Origin: Kappaphycus alvarezii
Lineage: Eukaryota > Rhodophyta > Florideophyceae > Gigartinales > Solieriaceae
Assembly: GCA_002205965.3 (NCBI GenBank)
Contig: NADL03000523.1
Location: forward strand, 1,918,798 to 1,982,797
DNA length: 64,000 nt
Direction: 5' to 3'
Positions 1 through 11,164 of this stretch are shown here, in pieces. Positions within the stretch are counted from its first letter, which is position 1. Each line of letters starts with the position of its first letter. The position numbers and the translations under genes are program-made. A model generated the notes under the pieces. The model ran no database searches, was not told where the DNA came from, and saw only the letters and a program-made list of their open reading frames with translations.

Positions 1-2275
1 AAGAAACGGACAGTGAAGATTTCACTTCTAGCTATGACAGCGAAGATTCCGAACCAACTAACACTTTCGGAAGTGGAGAAGGGTACGCTCGGGGGATACT
101 GAACATGGCATGGGATGATTATGATTCTGGGTTTGAAACAGATGAAGACTGGAATTCTAGGGTGGGGTGTGACACCTGAATGTGTTTCTTTTTGCGATGA
201 TATCGATTCAAAGGACGGAATTTGGAGCATGAAAGAAGATTACAATTGCAAGGAAAACAGGAATATATCGGATTCCATATCTGAAGATGTGAGCACGCCG
301 GAAGAAGTCCTTCAAAATTTGGAGGGAGAGGCTCGAGAAGAAGACCAGCGCCAAATGGCAGAAATTCAAGAAAAAGTACAGCACCTTACAGCCCCCGCCT
401 CAATGAAAATATCCGACATTTTAACATCCGAAGTAATTGCATGGAGCGCTTCCGATCTAAGACAAGCAAGTGTACTGGTCACTCACTCATTTGAGCTTAC
501 CGACACTCAACCGATTTACCACAGGCCTAGACGTCAACCGCCAAAATATGACCAATTTATCTCAGAGAATGTTACAAGTATGCTGGAAAATGATATTATT
601 CGGCCAGTTTCATCCTTCATGGTCGTTTCCAGTTGTGGTCGCACCAAAGAAGGATGGAAAGCTGCGTTTTTGTGTCGATTACCGACAACTGAACCAGAGA
701 ATGATACCCGATCGATTTCCGATTCCGAACATGGAGGAGATCCTCGAGGACCTGAACGATTGGAGATATTTCACCTCAATTGACCTTTACACTGGCTATT
801 GGCAGATTCCATTGGATGAAACATGTAAGGAAAAAACAACCTTTACCAGCAAAGCCGGTACTTTCAGGTTCGAAGTGATGCCTTTTGGTCTCATGAATGC
901 CCCAGCTACATTCCAAAGAATGATGAACGAGGTTTTGAAAGGACTTCTATTTGCAAGAGTTTATATCGATGATGTGGTGATATTCTCAAAAACCTTGGAT
1001 CAGCACATCTCGCACGTCAAGACAGTTGTGGAGAGAAAATCGGAATATAGCTTGAAAATTAAGTTGAGCAAATGCTTCTTTGCGAAAACTTCTATCCAAT
1101 TACTCGGTCATATCTTCGACCAAGAGGGAATTAGAGTGGATCCAGAGAAAATTAAAAAAATAAAGTTGGCACCAAGGCCCGCTTCAAAGACGGAGGTCCG
1201 AAGCTTTTTAGGACTGGCCTCATATTACAGAAGATTTATCAAAGATTTCGCCAAAACTGCAGCACCGTTACATGCCAGCACTACGAAGAACGGAAAATTT
1301 TACTGGAACAAGGAAATGCAAACTGCATTTGAGGAGCTTAAAGATAAGCTATGTGTCCCCCCAGTGCTCATGTATCCAGATTTCAAGAGACCATTTGTTG
1401 TGGAGACAGATGCCTCAGAACGGTCTTTGGGTGCCGTTTTGTCCCAAAAAGATGAAAACGGAAGAATACACCCTGTTCAATTCGCAAGTCGCACTCTGAA
1501 TGATGCGGAAAAGAGATACTCAGTCTGCGAGAAAGAAACGCTAAGCGTCGTCTTCGCGCTGAAAAAGTTTCGCGTATACCTTTTATCACTCGAGAAATTT
1601 GTCTTGATAACTGATCACCAGGCACTTAAGACAGCATTCCAAAAGAAGGATGTACATCACCGCTTGGCCCAATGGCTCGGCATTTTCGCAGAATATCGGT
1701 TTGAAATTGTGTATGGACCCGGACGCAATAATCAGCCTGCCGATTACCTATCCCGCTTGAGGGACGCACTGATTCCAAATGAAAAAGCTTCGGAGGACAT
1801 CGTCGGAGTCGCCGAGTTGCAGTTGCCGAACGATAACGAGTACGAAGCTAATATTCACGGACTGATCAAATTCCTCGATGGACTAGAAATGAGAAAGGGT
1901 GATCTTGAACACAGAAAGCGGGTACGCAGGAACCAAAAGGCTTTTACATTGTGGAATGGAAAACTCTTCCGGCACACTAAAGCCGGTCCTCGACTAGTGG
2001 CCCCTTTGGAAGAAAGAATGAAGATCTTGAGGACTTTCCATGATGAGCTAGGGCATTGGGATCTCGAAACAACCAAAAAATTCGTAACTGAGAGATTCTG
2101 GTCGCCCGGTATCCATAAGGACGTCTATAATTTCGTGAAAAGCTGCGACAACTGCCAAAAATTCACTCCAATACGGAAGTATAAGACAACTCTAAGTTTT
2201 CCAGTTTCCGGTCTCTTTGAAACCTTCTCAATTGACTTTGCGGGCCCGTTCAAGGAAACCTCTTCCGGAAAAAAA
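1..2275 (+). pseudogene. Gypsy-1 copy A pol, part 1: protease end, RT, RNase H, integrase N-terminus
   Basis: Decayed pol. The acidic protease-RT spacer has a frameshift near 163-176 relative to copy B. A one-base insertion near 617 (an extra T) breaks the frame just before the RT. From 618 the frame is open: FCVDYRQLN fingers motif, YIDD catalytic box at 963-974, QRMMNEV region, the connection YYRRFIKDF, RNase H starting at VVETDAS, and DYLSRL. The integrase HHCC zinc-binding segment is near 2038-2165 (HDELGHW ... CDNCQKF), and the first catalytic Asp is in FSIDFAGPF. The frame is lost at an A-run near 2269-2275, a lesion shared with copy B. Confidence 0.85.
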
Positions 2276-3640
2276 TCTCCTAATAGGGGTGGAACATCTT
2301 ACTGGATGGCCAATAGCAGCTGCAGTTGAGGAGGCAAATGCTGAGGTGGTACTGAGATTCATCGAAAAAGAAATAATTGAACCGTTTGGTCTTCCAAAAA
2401 GGATCATCTCAGATAACGCCCTTTGTTTTACTGCAACTTCACTGCTTCGTTTCTTGGAAGAGAAGGTCATTCAGATGAAGACAGTTCTCGCATACGCTCC
2501 TACGTCAAACGGTAAAGCGGAGAGGATGGTTGGAACCATCAAACGAGCAATATCGAAAACTGTGTCGAAGAATGAAATCCAGTGGGAAGATGCCTTACCA
2601 AAAGTACTATACGGCTATCATCGAAGAAGAGGAAGAAGTTGACAGTCACCATTCGAGCTAATGTACGGAAGGGCTCCTAGAATGTTACAGAGAGACATGG
2701 AAACAAATATTATCGATGAAGAGAGTAGAGAAGTCGAACTACTGGCCACCGAAGGCTGGAGATCACACCGCGCGCTAACACAGACAAGAAATAAGGATGC
2801 AGAAACTGCAGTCAGAACCTTTTCAGTTGGCTCTAAAGTACTTGTAGTACATGGAAAAGCAATGCAGCAGGCTGTGAAGTGGCCGGCCTTCCAAACCAAG
2901 TACTCGAATCCTTGCGTCGTCACGGAGGAAAGACACCCGCACTATAAGCTCTGTTCAAGCTCAGGGAAGAAATCAAGGAGGGCCATCCATGCACGTTGTC
3001 TAGTCCCTTACCATCAGGGGCCTGAAGAATTCCTTCTCACACAGGACTATGCGCAACCATGGGGTATACTCATCTTTAACTATAGAATGATTCCTATGGG
3101 AGGAAAAAGGGCCTGGGAATGGATCATCTCGATTACGCGGGACTACTACGAATTCCACGTAATCGTCCATTTCTACATTAATATATGCCCATGTTTTCGT
3201 ACGTTGAACGGACCATTGCTACCTGAAGAAGATTTCCGACTATTGATCAGAATTCTATTCTCATTCCAAAACGGAAGGTTCGCGGAAGCAGGTACAGAGT
3301 TTGTGGAGGTAATATATCATTACTCTATAGGAAGGTATGAAATAGTAGCTATCGGAGACTTGTCGCAAACATATCTGAACATTACCCGTCCGGTTTACGT
3401 ATTTCTTAAGAACAACCAAGATGTGCGACTGAGAGGTTACAGCTTGCCCCTTGATATGGAATATAGACTGGTCCCGTATCCTCTATGGGAACCTTACGTT
3501 GCTCCGCTCAGAAACACAACCTCAGCCGAATACCAAGATCCTCCCGAGGCCGTGATGATGATACGAGCTGGACCATCAAGTGATCGGGGCGGATCATCGA
3601 AGAGGGCAAGGCGTCTGGAGCAGGTGCTTCCCGTCGCGGT
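2276..3640 (+). pseudogene. Gypsy-1 copy A pol, part 2: integrase core and first post-integrase domain
   Basis: Continues the integrase in another frame (LTGWPIA, then the second catalytic Asp in IISDNAL and the Glu in NGKAERM). A TGA stop at 2640-2642 replaces the Gly-Arg-Ser seen in copy C. From 2661 the frame runs through the integrase C-terminal barrel region (VGSKVLVVHGKAM) and then domain D1 at about 3100-3505 (WEWIIS ... LWEPYV). D1 is homologous to a second domain found downstream only in copies B, C and D. After about 3620 the sequence no longer matches the family and the reading frame ends at 3701. Confidence 0.8.
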
Positions 3641-3694
3641 TCCTCCCCTCAACAGGAGCTCCGCGACTTCGTTACCGATTTTGCATTTAGTCTC

Positions 3695-3808
3695 CAAATA
3701 ATGCAGGCGCGACAGGTTTCTACCCGCCACCCGCATCCGTAGTTAATTTATGAATACCCTCCGCACGCTTCTGTGCGACATTGTACAACCAACAAAGATT
3801 TACCACCA
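3695..3808 (+). repeat. 114-bp dispersed repeat (SR-113 family)
   Basis: This stretch is an inverted copy of 40429-40541, with only a few differences. It contains two short inverted repeats able to form hairpins (a GC-rich one around GCAGGCG and one around CGCAC/GTGCG) and ends in TTTACCACCA. It has no coding potential and no obvious terminal inverted repeat. At the other site it is a clean insertion with a 9-bp target duplication, which shows that it moves. Here it sits at the broken end of Gypsy-1 copy A. The 107 bp between it and the LTR at 3916 shows nothing recognisable. Confidence 0.8.
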
Positions 3809-3915
3809 CTTTTCGCGCTTATAGCACCATGGCACATGCCGTAGGAAAGAAGAACACTTTTACTCTTGAACATCGGCCTTCGAGTGACAACGGCATTTAC
3901 TGGCTCTCAACACGC

Positions 3916-4636
3916 TGATAGGGGTAAATCGTCGGGAGAAGAGATAATTAGAACCAACTACCCCAAGACGGAGGTGTCGCGAGCGACAAAAGTGCTACCG
4001 TGGTATAGTTGAACAAATAAAAAGCAGTGTATACGGGAGAGAGTTGAGAGGGCTACAAGCAAGTATAGTAGGGGCAGCGTCTACCACTGATGCTCTGTGA
4101 CCAGCTTAGGAAAAAGTTTTCTTGGGTCTGAAGTTGACTCTCAACTTCCCACTACTCGGAGCTTGACCTGAAGTTGTCTGCCAACTTGCTTGACCTCCAC
4201 TACAGGAAGCAGTTTACTCGGCTTATATAGACCTTTGGCTACCCTAAAAGTCTTCAAACATACAGACTAATAACCATAAAATGCATTCACGGGAATCGTG
4301 TGAACCAGAGAGACCATTAGAAGATATTTCCTCAAGGTAAATATCTAGGTGCCATACCCATGCCAGCCACCTATTGGCCAGGGGTGGGAATTGATTTGGC
4401 CATTATGTAGACCTTTCAGAGTAACTCGTAGTATCACCCACAACCTAGAACTGTACTGACATCCACTATGACAGCGTGTCCTAAAATAAAAAAATCAACC
4501 GATGAATTTGCCACACTCACCCAAATTAAAAATATCTTGCAAATTCAAAAACTGTAAAAATATCTTCCCAGTTCCAATACTGAATACAATTATGGTCGTC
4601 ATCTAGATTTTTTCGTGTGCGAATTTGCGCACATCA
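3916..4636 (-). repeat. Gypsy-1 3' LTR of copy B (short subtype, no acidic ORF)
   Basis: 721 bp. Read on the - strand it starts TGATGTGC and ends CCCCTATCA, so the ends form a short imperfect inverted repeat. It matches the 720-bp LTR at 36340-37059 along its whole length in the opposite orientation. A TATATAA box lies near the middle in the sense direction, at the same place as in the long LTRs. The part downstream of the TATA box is shared with all Gypsy-1 LTRs, and the part upstream is unique to this short subtype. Confidence 0.9.
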
Positions 4637-4652
4637 CGCCCTCCCGCTCAAG
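4637..4652 (-). other. Gypsy-1 polypurine tract (copy B)
   Basis: Immediately upstream of the 3' LTR on the - strand is the purine-rich run GAGCGGGAGGGCG, the expected primer site for plus-strand DNA synthesis. Copy C has GTCCGGGGGG at the same place next to its LTR. Confidence 0.7.
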
Positions 4653-4669
4653 ACGAACGTCCCGGCTCG

Positions 4670-7600
4670 TCACTGCTCTTCTTCTGTTTCCGTTAGTGTT
4701 CGCTGTCTTATTGATAAAATATATGGTCTCTCAAACGGGTACGGATGCAACTGATTACCAATATGATGCTCTAAAAAGTAGGTTTGCATTACTGGTACCT
4801 CACTCTGTAGCATAGCCTCATATATTGGTTTGATGACATCGAGGTGGGGTTGAATACATTCTTCTTCCGTGACTCTTCCGAATCTTCCAAGAGTGAAAAA
4901 ATATATGTGATATGCAAACTCTTCTGGAAGATGCCGGAGGAATAGATGCCGATAAGAAAAGAAGACGCGCATCATCAAGAACGAATCTTCGTAAGATAAG
5001 TGCGGTCCATGTAGCGCCCTAAAACATAAACAGATGCTTATCATGAAATAAGAAACCTGCGCATCGTTCGCATCCTCGGAGATATTGCGCAGCCAAAAAG
5101 ATAATCTTCTTCTTCCGACTGTATGCTGTGCATGGCTGTGAAGGAGAGCTAGAGATGAACTTGTGGTGGACGGTCCCGATGAATGGCCGCGACCAGCTCC
5201 TGACGTACTGGGTCCTGCACGAGGTCCTCTCGGGGGACGACCGGAACCTCTTCTGGGCGGGTTGTTGTCTGCCGAAGGTCCTCCTCTGGTCATCATCACT
5301 GCTTCAGGAGGATCCTCGCCGCCTCCAACGTTCCCAATTTGTGGCGGAGAAACGTAAGGTTCCCATAGAGGATACGGGACCAGTCTGTATTCCATATCCT
5401 GGGGTAAGGTGTAACCTCTCAGTCGCACGTCTTGGTTGTTCTTGAGAAATGCGTAAATTGGACGGATAATATTCAGATACGTTTGCGACAAGTCTCCAGC
5501 AGCTACCATTCCATATCTTCCTATAGAGTAATGATATATTACCTCCACAAACTCTGGACCTGCTTCCGTGAACCTTCCGTTTTGGAATGAAAATAGAACT
5601 CTTATTAATAGTCGGAAATCTTCTTGAGGTAGCAATGGTCCGTTCAATGTACGAAAACATAGGCATATATTAATATAGAAATGGATGATTACGTGGAGTT
5701 CGTAGTAGTCCCGCGTAATCGAGATGATCCATTCCCAGGCCCTTTTTCCTCCCATAGGAATCATTCTATAGTTAAAGATGAGTATGCCCCGTGGTTGCGC
5801 ATAGTCCTGTGTGAGAAGGAATTCTTCAGGCCTCTGATGATAAGGGACCAGACGACATGCATGGATAGCCCTCCTTGATCTCTTCCCTGAGCATGAACAG
5901 GGCTTATAGTGCGGGTGTCTTTCCTCCGTGACGACGCAAGGATTCGAGTACTTGGTTTGGAAGGCCGGCCACTTCACAGCCTGCTGCATTGCTTTTCCAT
6001 GTACTACAAGTACTTTAGAGCCAACTGAAAAGGTTCTGACTGCAGTTTCTGCATCCTTATTTCTTGTCTGTGTTAGCGCGCGGTGTGATCTCCAGCCTTC
6101 GGTGGCCAGTAGTTCGACTTCTCTACTCTCTTCATCGATAATATTTGTTTCCATGTCTCTCTGTAACATTCTAGGAGCCCTTCCGTACATTAGCTCGAAT
6201 GGTGAGCGTCCATTTCTTCCTCTTCTTCGATGATAGCCGTATAGTACTTTTGGTAAGGCATCTTCCCACTGGATTTCATTCTCCGACATAGTTTTCGATA
6301 TTGCTCGTTTAATGGTTCCAACCATCCTCTCAGCTTTACCGTTTGACGTAGGAGCGTATGCGAGAACTGTCTTCATCTGAATGACCTTCTCTTCCAAGAA
6401 ACGAAGCAGTGAAGTTGCAGTAAAACAAAGGGCGTTATCTGAGATGATCCTTTTTGGAAGACCAAACGGTTCAATTATTTCTTTTTCGATGAATCTCAGT
6501 ACCACCTCAGCATTTGCCTCCTCAACTGCAGCTGCTATTGGCCATCCAGTAAGATGTTCCACCCCTATTAGGAGATTTTTTTCCGGAAGAGGTTTCCTTG
6601 AACGGGCCCGCAAAGTCAATTGAGAAGGTTTCAAAGAGACCGGAAACTGGAAAACTTAGAGTTGTCTTATACTTCCGTATTGGAGTGAATTTTTGGCAGT
6701 TGTCGCAGCTTTTCACGAAATTATAGACGTCCTTATGGATACCGGGCGACCAGAATCTCTCAGTTACGAATTTTTTGGTTGTTTCGAGATCCCAATGCCC
6801 TAGTTCATCATGGAAAGTCCTCAAGATCTTCATTCTTTCTTTCAAAGGGGCCACTAGTCGGGGACCGGCTTTAGTGTGCCGGAAGAGTTTTCCATTCCAC
6901 AATGTAAAAGCCTTTTGATTCCTGCGTACCCAATTTCTATGTTCCAGATTAACCTCTCTCATTTGTAGTCCATCGAGGAATTTGATCAGTCCGTGAATAT
7001 TAGCTTCGTACTCTGTTTTGTTCGGCGCCTGCACCTCGGCGACTCCGACGATGTCCTCGGAAGCCTTTTCATTTGGACTCAGTGGATCCCTCAAGCGGGA
7101 TAGGTAATCGGCAGGCTGATTATTGCGTCCGGGTCTATACACAATTTCAAACCGATATTCTGCGAAAATGCCGAGCCATTGGGCCAAGCGGTGATGTACA
7201 TCCTTCTTTTGGAATGCTGTCTTAAGTGCCTGGTGATCAGTTATCAAGACAAATTTCTCGAGTGATAAAAGGTATACGCGAAACTTTTTCAGCGCGAAGA
7301 CGACGCTTAGCGTTTCTTTCTCGCAGACTGAGTATCTCTTTTCCGCATCATTCAGAGTGCGACTTGCGAATTGAACAGGGTGTATTCTTCCGTTTTCATC
7401 TTTTTGGGACAAAACGGCACCCAAAGACCGTTCTGAGGCATCTGTCTCCACAACAAATGGTCTCTTGAAATCTGGATACATGAGCACTGGGGGGGACACA
7501 TAGCTTATCTTTAAGCTCCTCAAATGCAGTTTGCATTTCCTTGTTCCAGTAAAATTTTCCGTTCTTCGTAGTGCTGGCATGTAACGGTGCTGCAGTTTTG

Positions 7601-9389
7601 GCGAAATCTTTGATAAATCTTCTGTAATATGAGGCCAGTCCTAAAAAGCTTCGGACCTCCGTCTTTGAAGCGGGCCTTGGTGCCAACTTTATTTTTTTAA
7701 AATTTTCTCTGGATCCACTCTAATTCCCTCTTGGTCGAAGATATGACCGAGTAATTGGATAGAAGTTTTCGCAAAGAAGCATTTGCTCAACTTAATTTTC
7801 AAGCTATATTCCGATTTTCTCTCCACAACTGTCCTGACGTGCGAGATGTGCTGATCTAATGTTTTTGAGAATATCACCACATCATCGATATAAACTCTTG
7901 CAAATGGAAGTCCTTTCAAAACCTCGTTCATCATTCTTTGGAATGTAGCTGGGGCATTCATGAGACCAAAAGGCATCACTTCGAACCTGAAAGTACCGGC
8001 TTTGCTGGTAAAGGTTGTTTTTTCCTTACATTTGTCATCTAATGGAATCTGCCAATAGCCAGTGTAAAGGTCAATTGAGGTGAAATATCTCCCATCCTTC
8101 AGGTCCTCGAGGATCTCCTCCATGTTTGGAATAGGAAATCGATCGGGTATCATTCTCTGGTTCAGTTGTCGGTAATCGACGCAAAAGCGAAGTTTTCCAT
8201 CCTTCTTTGGTGCTATCACAACCGGAAATGACCATGAGGATGAAACTGGTTGAATAATATCATTTTTCAGCATACTTGTAACATTTTCTGAGATTAATTG
8301 GTCATATTTTGGCGGTTGACGCCTAGGCCTGTGGTAAATCGGCTGAGTGTCGATAAGCTCAAATGAGTGAGTGACCGGTACGGTTGCTTGTCTTAGATCT
8401 GAAGCGCTCCATGCAATTACTTCGGAAGATGTAAACATGTCGGATATTTTCAGTGAGGCGGCGGCGGGAAGGTGCTGCACTTTTCCTTGGATTTCTGCCA
8501 TTTGATGCCCTTTTTGTTCTTGATTCTGAACCTCAATATTTTGAAGGACCTCTCCCGTCGTGCACACATCTTCATATATGGAATTCGACGTATTCTTATT
8601 TTCTTTGCAAAGGTAATCTTCTTTTATGCTCCGAATTCTGTCCTTTTATTCGATATCATCGCAAAAAGAAACATATTCGGGTTTCAAACTTATCCTAGAA
8701 TTCCAGTCGTCATCTGTTTCAAACCTAGAATCATAATCGTCCCATGCCATGTTCATTACCCCCCGAGGGTACCATTTTCCACTTCCGAAAGTGTTAGCTG
8801 CTTCCGAATCTTCGCTGTCATAGCTAGAAGTGAAATCTTCACTGTCCGTTTCTTTTAAATCTTCAGGATGCGTGCTTTTGTCGAAATCCAGGGGCATCTT
8901 CACGGTTCTGCCGTCAATATTAACTGAAACCATTTGATTGCCCAAGTCAATGCATGTCCCTAGTCTTTCCATGGTAGGGCAGCCAATGATTGCATCGAAA
9001 GGGAGATCAGGCATGACAAGAAAGTCTACATCAACTTTAGAGTCCCCAAAGAACACGGAAACATTGTCAACAGTGCCCATGCATTTTGATACGGTTCCAT
9101 CCGCCACAGTTATTTTTCGAGTCGTTGGAGTAATGTAGAGACCTATATCTGTCACCAAAGTTTCTGAAATGAGGTTTGGAACAGCACCCGAATCGAAGAG
9201 AGCCTGGGTTTTCATACCCAATACTTTGACTGGTACCAGCTTAAGACGTCTTGGTGCTGTCGAGGCCGATTGAAGAAACAGTTTCTTACCCTTAGCGGAC
9301 TTATTAGACCTGATAATTTTTTTGAGTTCTTTTCTCGCATCCTCTGCGTCGCCCCTCAAAAGTTGACCAAACGTTATCCCAGTTGGGGC
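4670..9389 (-). pseudogene. Gypsy-1 copy B pol (protease, RT, RNase H, integrase, two extra domains)
   Basis: Polyprotein in the same frame as gag. The retropepsin (DSGAVPN active site) is in 9359-8646. A TAA at 8644-8646 interrupts the spacer where copy A reads Ser. The RT (YIDD near 7881-7892) runs to a 2-bp insertion near 7690. A further frameshift comes from seven instead of six C residues near 7490. RNase H and the integrase HHCC follow (7390-6640), then the A-run lesion near 6590 shared with copy A. The last open stretch (4670-6600) carries the integrase core and C-terminus and both post-integrase domains. There is no chromodomain. Not functional as it stands, but it is the longest copy here. 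Confidence 0.85.
4715..5740 (-). other. Tandem post-integrase domains D1 and D2
   Basis: Two homologous segments of about 120 residues follow the integrase. D1 is about 5740-5350 and D2 about 5112-4715, separated by a linker rich in Gly, Pro, Ser and Arg. Shared features in order: a Trp near the start, a hydrophobic stretch ending ICLCFR, LxGPxL, ED, RVxFS, an EF...IY segment, GRxG, a PIY block, and a PYP...PY end. I do not recognise the family. It replaces the chromodomain seen in other Ty3/gypsy elements. D1 is also in copies A, C and D, and D2 in C and partly in D. Confidence 0.8.
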
Positions 9390-10634
9390 CTATGCAAGCT
9401 CAGCCACCAAATTGTACCTCTTCACATACTCTAGTACGTCCTTCGAGATACTCTTAACTTTCTTACTCTTTTTCGTCTTCTTGGCCGGAGTGACTCCCAT
9501 TCCTGGAACAACTTGATGAGACCTCTTGGTTCGAGGAGGTACAGGTGCTGGGATATGCTCCAGCATTCCAGAATCTAGCCTAGGTTTCTTCGATAAAATG
9601 TTCCCTTCCCCATCCCTTTTTGTCACATTGACTTGACTAATCTCTTCAGCGATGGATACGTTACCGGCATCCGTCAACCTTTGATCCCTTCTATTTTCTA
9701 AGATTTTCACCTCTGGTCCTGACTCGCTCCTTGCGTCCGATAAATTTGCTCTTCTGTTGTCTTTAGACCAGCAGTTACTTTCATGATGCCCGTAACTTCC
9801 GCACTTTCCACAACGAGTGTTTCTGTGTGGATTATCAGGACACCTACTTGCAAAGTGTCCAGGCTTGTGACAGTAAGAACAGACTTCTGCGGCCTTAGGG
9901 GCCCCAGACTGGTTCTTCTTAATGGTAAGAGTAAGGCTTTCCAACTGCGAGGTTATCATGTCAAGTCGATTATCGAATCGGGTTTCCAACCTTTCTTCCA
10001 AGTTTTTGACATCTTTCCTGACAGATTCTAATGCCGCTGCACTAGTAGCCGGCCTTTGATAATTCTTTTCAGGATGTACGATAGACATCGATGTGCGGGA
10101 TTCCCTCGGTACCTCACTCAGTGACTGAAACGTCTCCGAATTTTTGACAAATTCTACTATGGTACCCTTCAGTTCATTAAAAGTGTGAGGGCCCTTGATG
10201 AGGAGGAAATCGGAGAGCCGCTTATCCCCCATAGCCGCCTTACGCAGCATTCCGTACTTGACTTGGGCGTTGAACCCAGCCTTTTCATAAAGATCACACA
10301 AGTACACCAATGAGCTTAACAAATCGTCGAAGTTGAGCCGGGCCTCTATGGCGGTACGAATCATCTCATCTGGTTCTACCTCCTTAGCATACTCTTTCAC
10401 AAGCCACTCACATACGTCACCGAAGTTACGCCCATTCCCGTTAAGAGACCACCCGTTGATAAACTTGGACTTATATTTGTGCTCTGCGTCACCATGAAGA
10501 TAGGCAAAGATACTTGCGGCCTTCTCTTCATCGCCCTTCTCACGCATCACAACGTTGACATATGTATAGAGAAACTCCTCAACGTCTTCTTTCTTGCCCC
10601 CTGTGAACGTTATACGAGCAGCGTTGAGATCCAT
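9390..10634 (-). CDS. Gypsy-1 Gag polyprotein (capsid/nucleocapsid)
   Basis: Intact 414-residue ORF beginning about 90 bp after the LTR. The N-terminal part looks like a retrotransposon Gag capsid region (ITFTGGKKEDVEEFLYTY opening). A likely coiled coil spans about residues 199-240. Two CCHC zinc knuckles follow at residues 252-265 and 275-288 (CSYCHKPGHFASRC and CGKCGSYGHHESNC), then a basic C-terminal tail rich in Lys. Gag assembles the particle and its knuckles bind the RNA. It ends at a UAG (9390-9392), beyond which the same frame continues into the protease. The start is the first ATG after the PBS. The function is firm from the knuckles and the position. Confidence 0.88.
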   Translation of the reverse strand: MDLNAARITFTGGKKEDVEEFLYTYVNVVMREKGDEEKAASIFAYLHGDAEHKYKSKFINGWSLNGNGRNFGDVCEWLVKEYAKEVEPDEMIRTAIEARLNFDDLLSSLVYLCDLYEKAGFNAQVKYGMLRKAAMGDKRLSDFLLIKGPHTFNELKGTIVEFVKNSETFQSLSEVPRESRTSMSIVHPEKNYQRPATSAAALESVRKDVKNLEERLETRFDNRLDMITSQLESLTLTIKKNQSGAPKAAEVCSYCHKPGHFASRCPDNPHRNTRCGKCGSYGHHESNCWSKDNRRANLSDARSESGPEVKILENRRDQRLTDAGNVSIAEEISQVNVTKRDGEGNILSKKPRLDSGMLEHIPAPVPPRTKRSHQVVPGMGVTPAKKTKKSKKVKSISKDVLEYVKRYNLVAELA

Positions 10635-10703
10635 GATTACAGAAAAGAAATCCCAACGAAGTGTTCCTTACTACTGCTCAACTCGAATACCTCGGGTGCA
10701 ACC

Positions 10704-10721
10704 CCCTCCACAAGAGTACCA
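10704..10721 (-). other. Gypsy-1 primer binding site
   Basis: Two bases after the LTR end (CTATCA, TT) the - strand reads TGGTACTCTTGTGGAGGG. It begins with the TGG complementary to a tRNA CCA end. The first TGGTACTCTTGTG is repeated next to the D copy LTR at 37062. The priming tRNA is not identified. Confidence 0.65.
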
Positions 10722-11164
10722 AATGATAGGGGTAAATCGGCGGGGGAAGAGATCCTGGGAACCAATTACCCTGAGAAAGAGGTGTTGCGAGCGACAAATG
10801 TGCTACCGTGGTATTGTTGAACGAACAAAAGGGAGTGTATATAGAAGAGAGTTGAGGAAGCTACAAGCAAGTATAAAAGGGGCAGGGTCTACCACCGACG
10901 CTCTGCGACTAGCGTAAGAAAACGTTTTCTTGGGTCTGAAGTTGACTCTCAACTTCCTACTACTCTGGACTTGGCTTGAAGTTGTCTGCCAACTTGCTTG
11001 AACTCTCCATGAGGAAGCAGTTTACTCAGCTTATATAGACTTTTGGCTATCTCTAAAGTCCGAACAAAACTACAGAAGGTACCAGGAAATACATACAAAC
11101 AATTTGTGTGGATGATGTACTATAAACAAAAGATACTTAAGAAACTAACAATTAATGAGGTCCT

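Larger units (their letters stand above)
1..3694 (+). mobile_element. Gypsy-1 copy A, truncated Ty3/gypsy retrotransposon
   Basis: Partial Ty3/gypsy element entering from the left window edge. The first bases match the end of the protease ORF of copy B (3916-12180). Reverse transcriptase, RNase H, integrase and the first post-integrase domain follow in order. Similarity to copy C stops near 3620, inside the linker after the first post-integrase domain, so the second domain and the 3' LTR are missing. The LTR starting at 3916 belongs to copy B, not to this element, because its sense is on the - strand. No gag or 5' LTR is visible in the window. Confidence 0.9.

Noticed and set aside
3916..4636. 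Reading this LTR as the 3' LTR of copy A
   Set aside because: Its sense is on the - strand, it directly follows the purine tract of copy B, and copy A breaks off before 3694.
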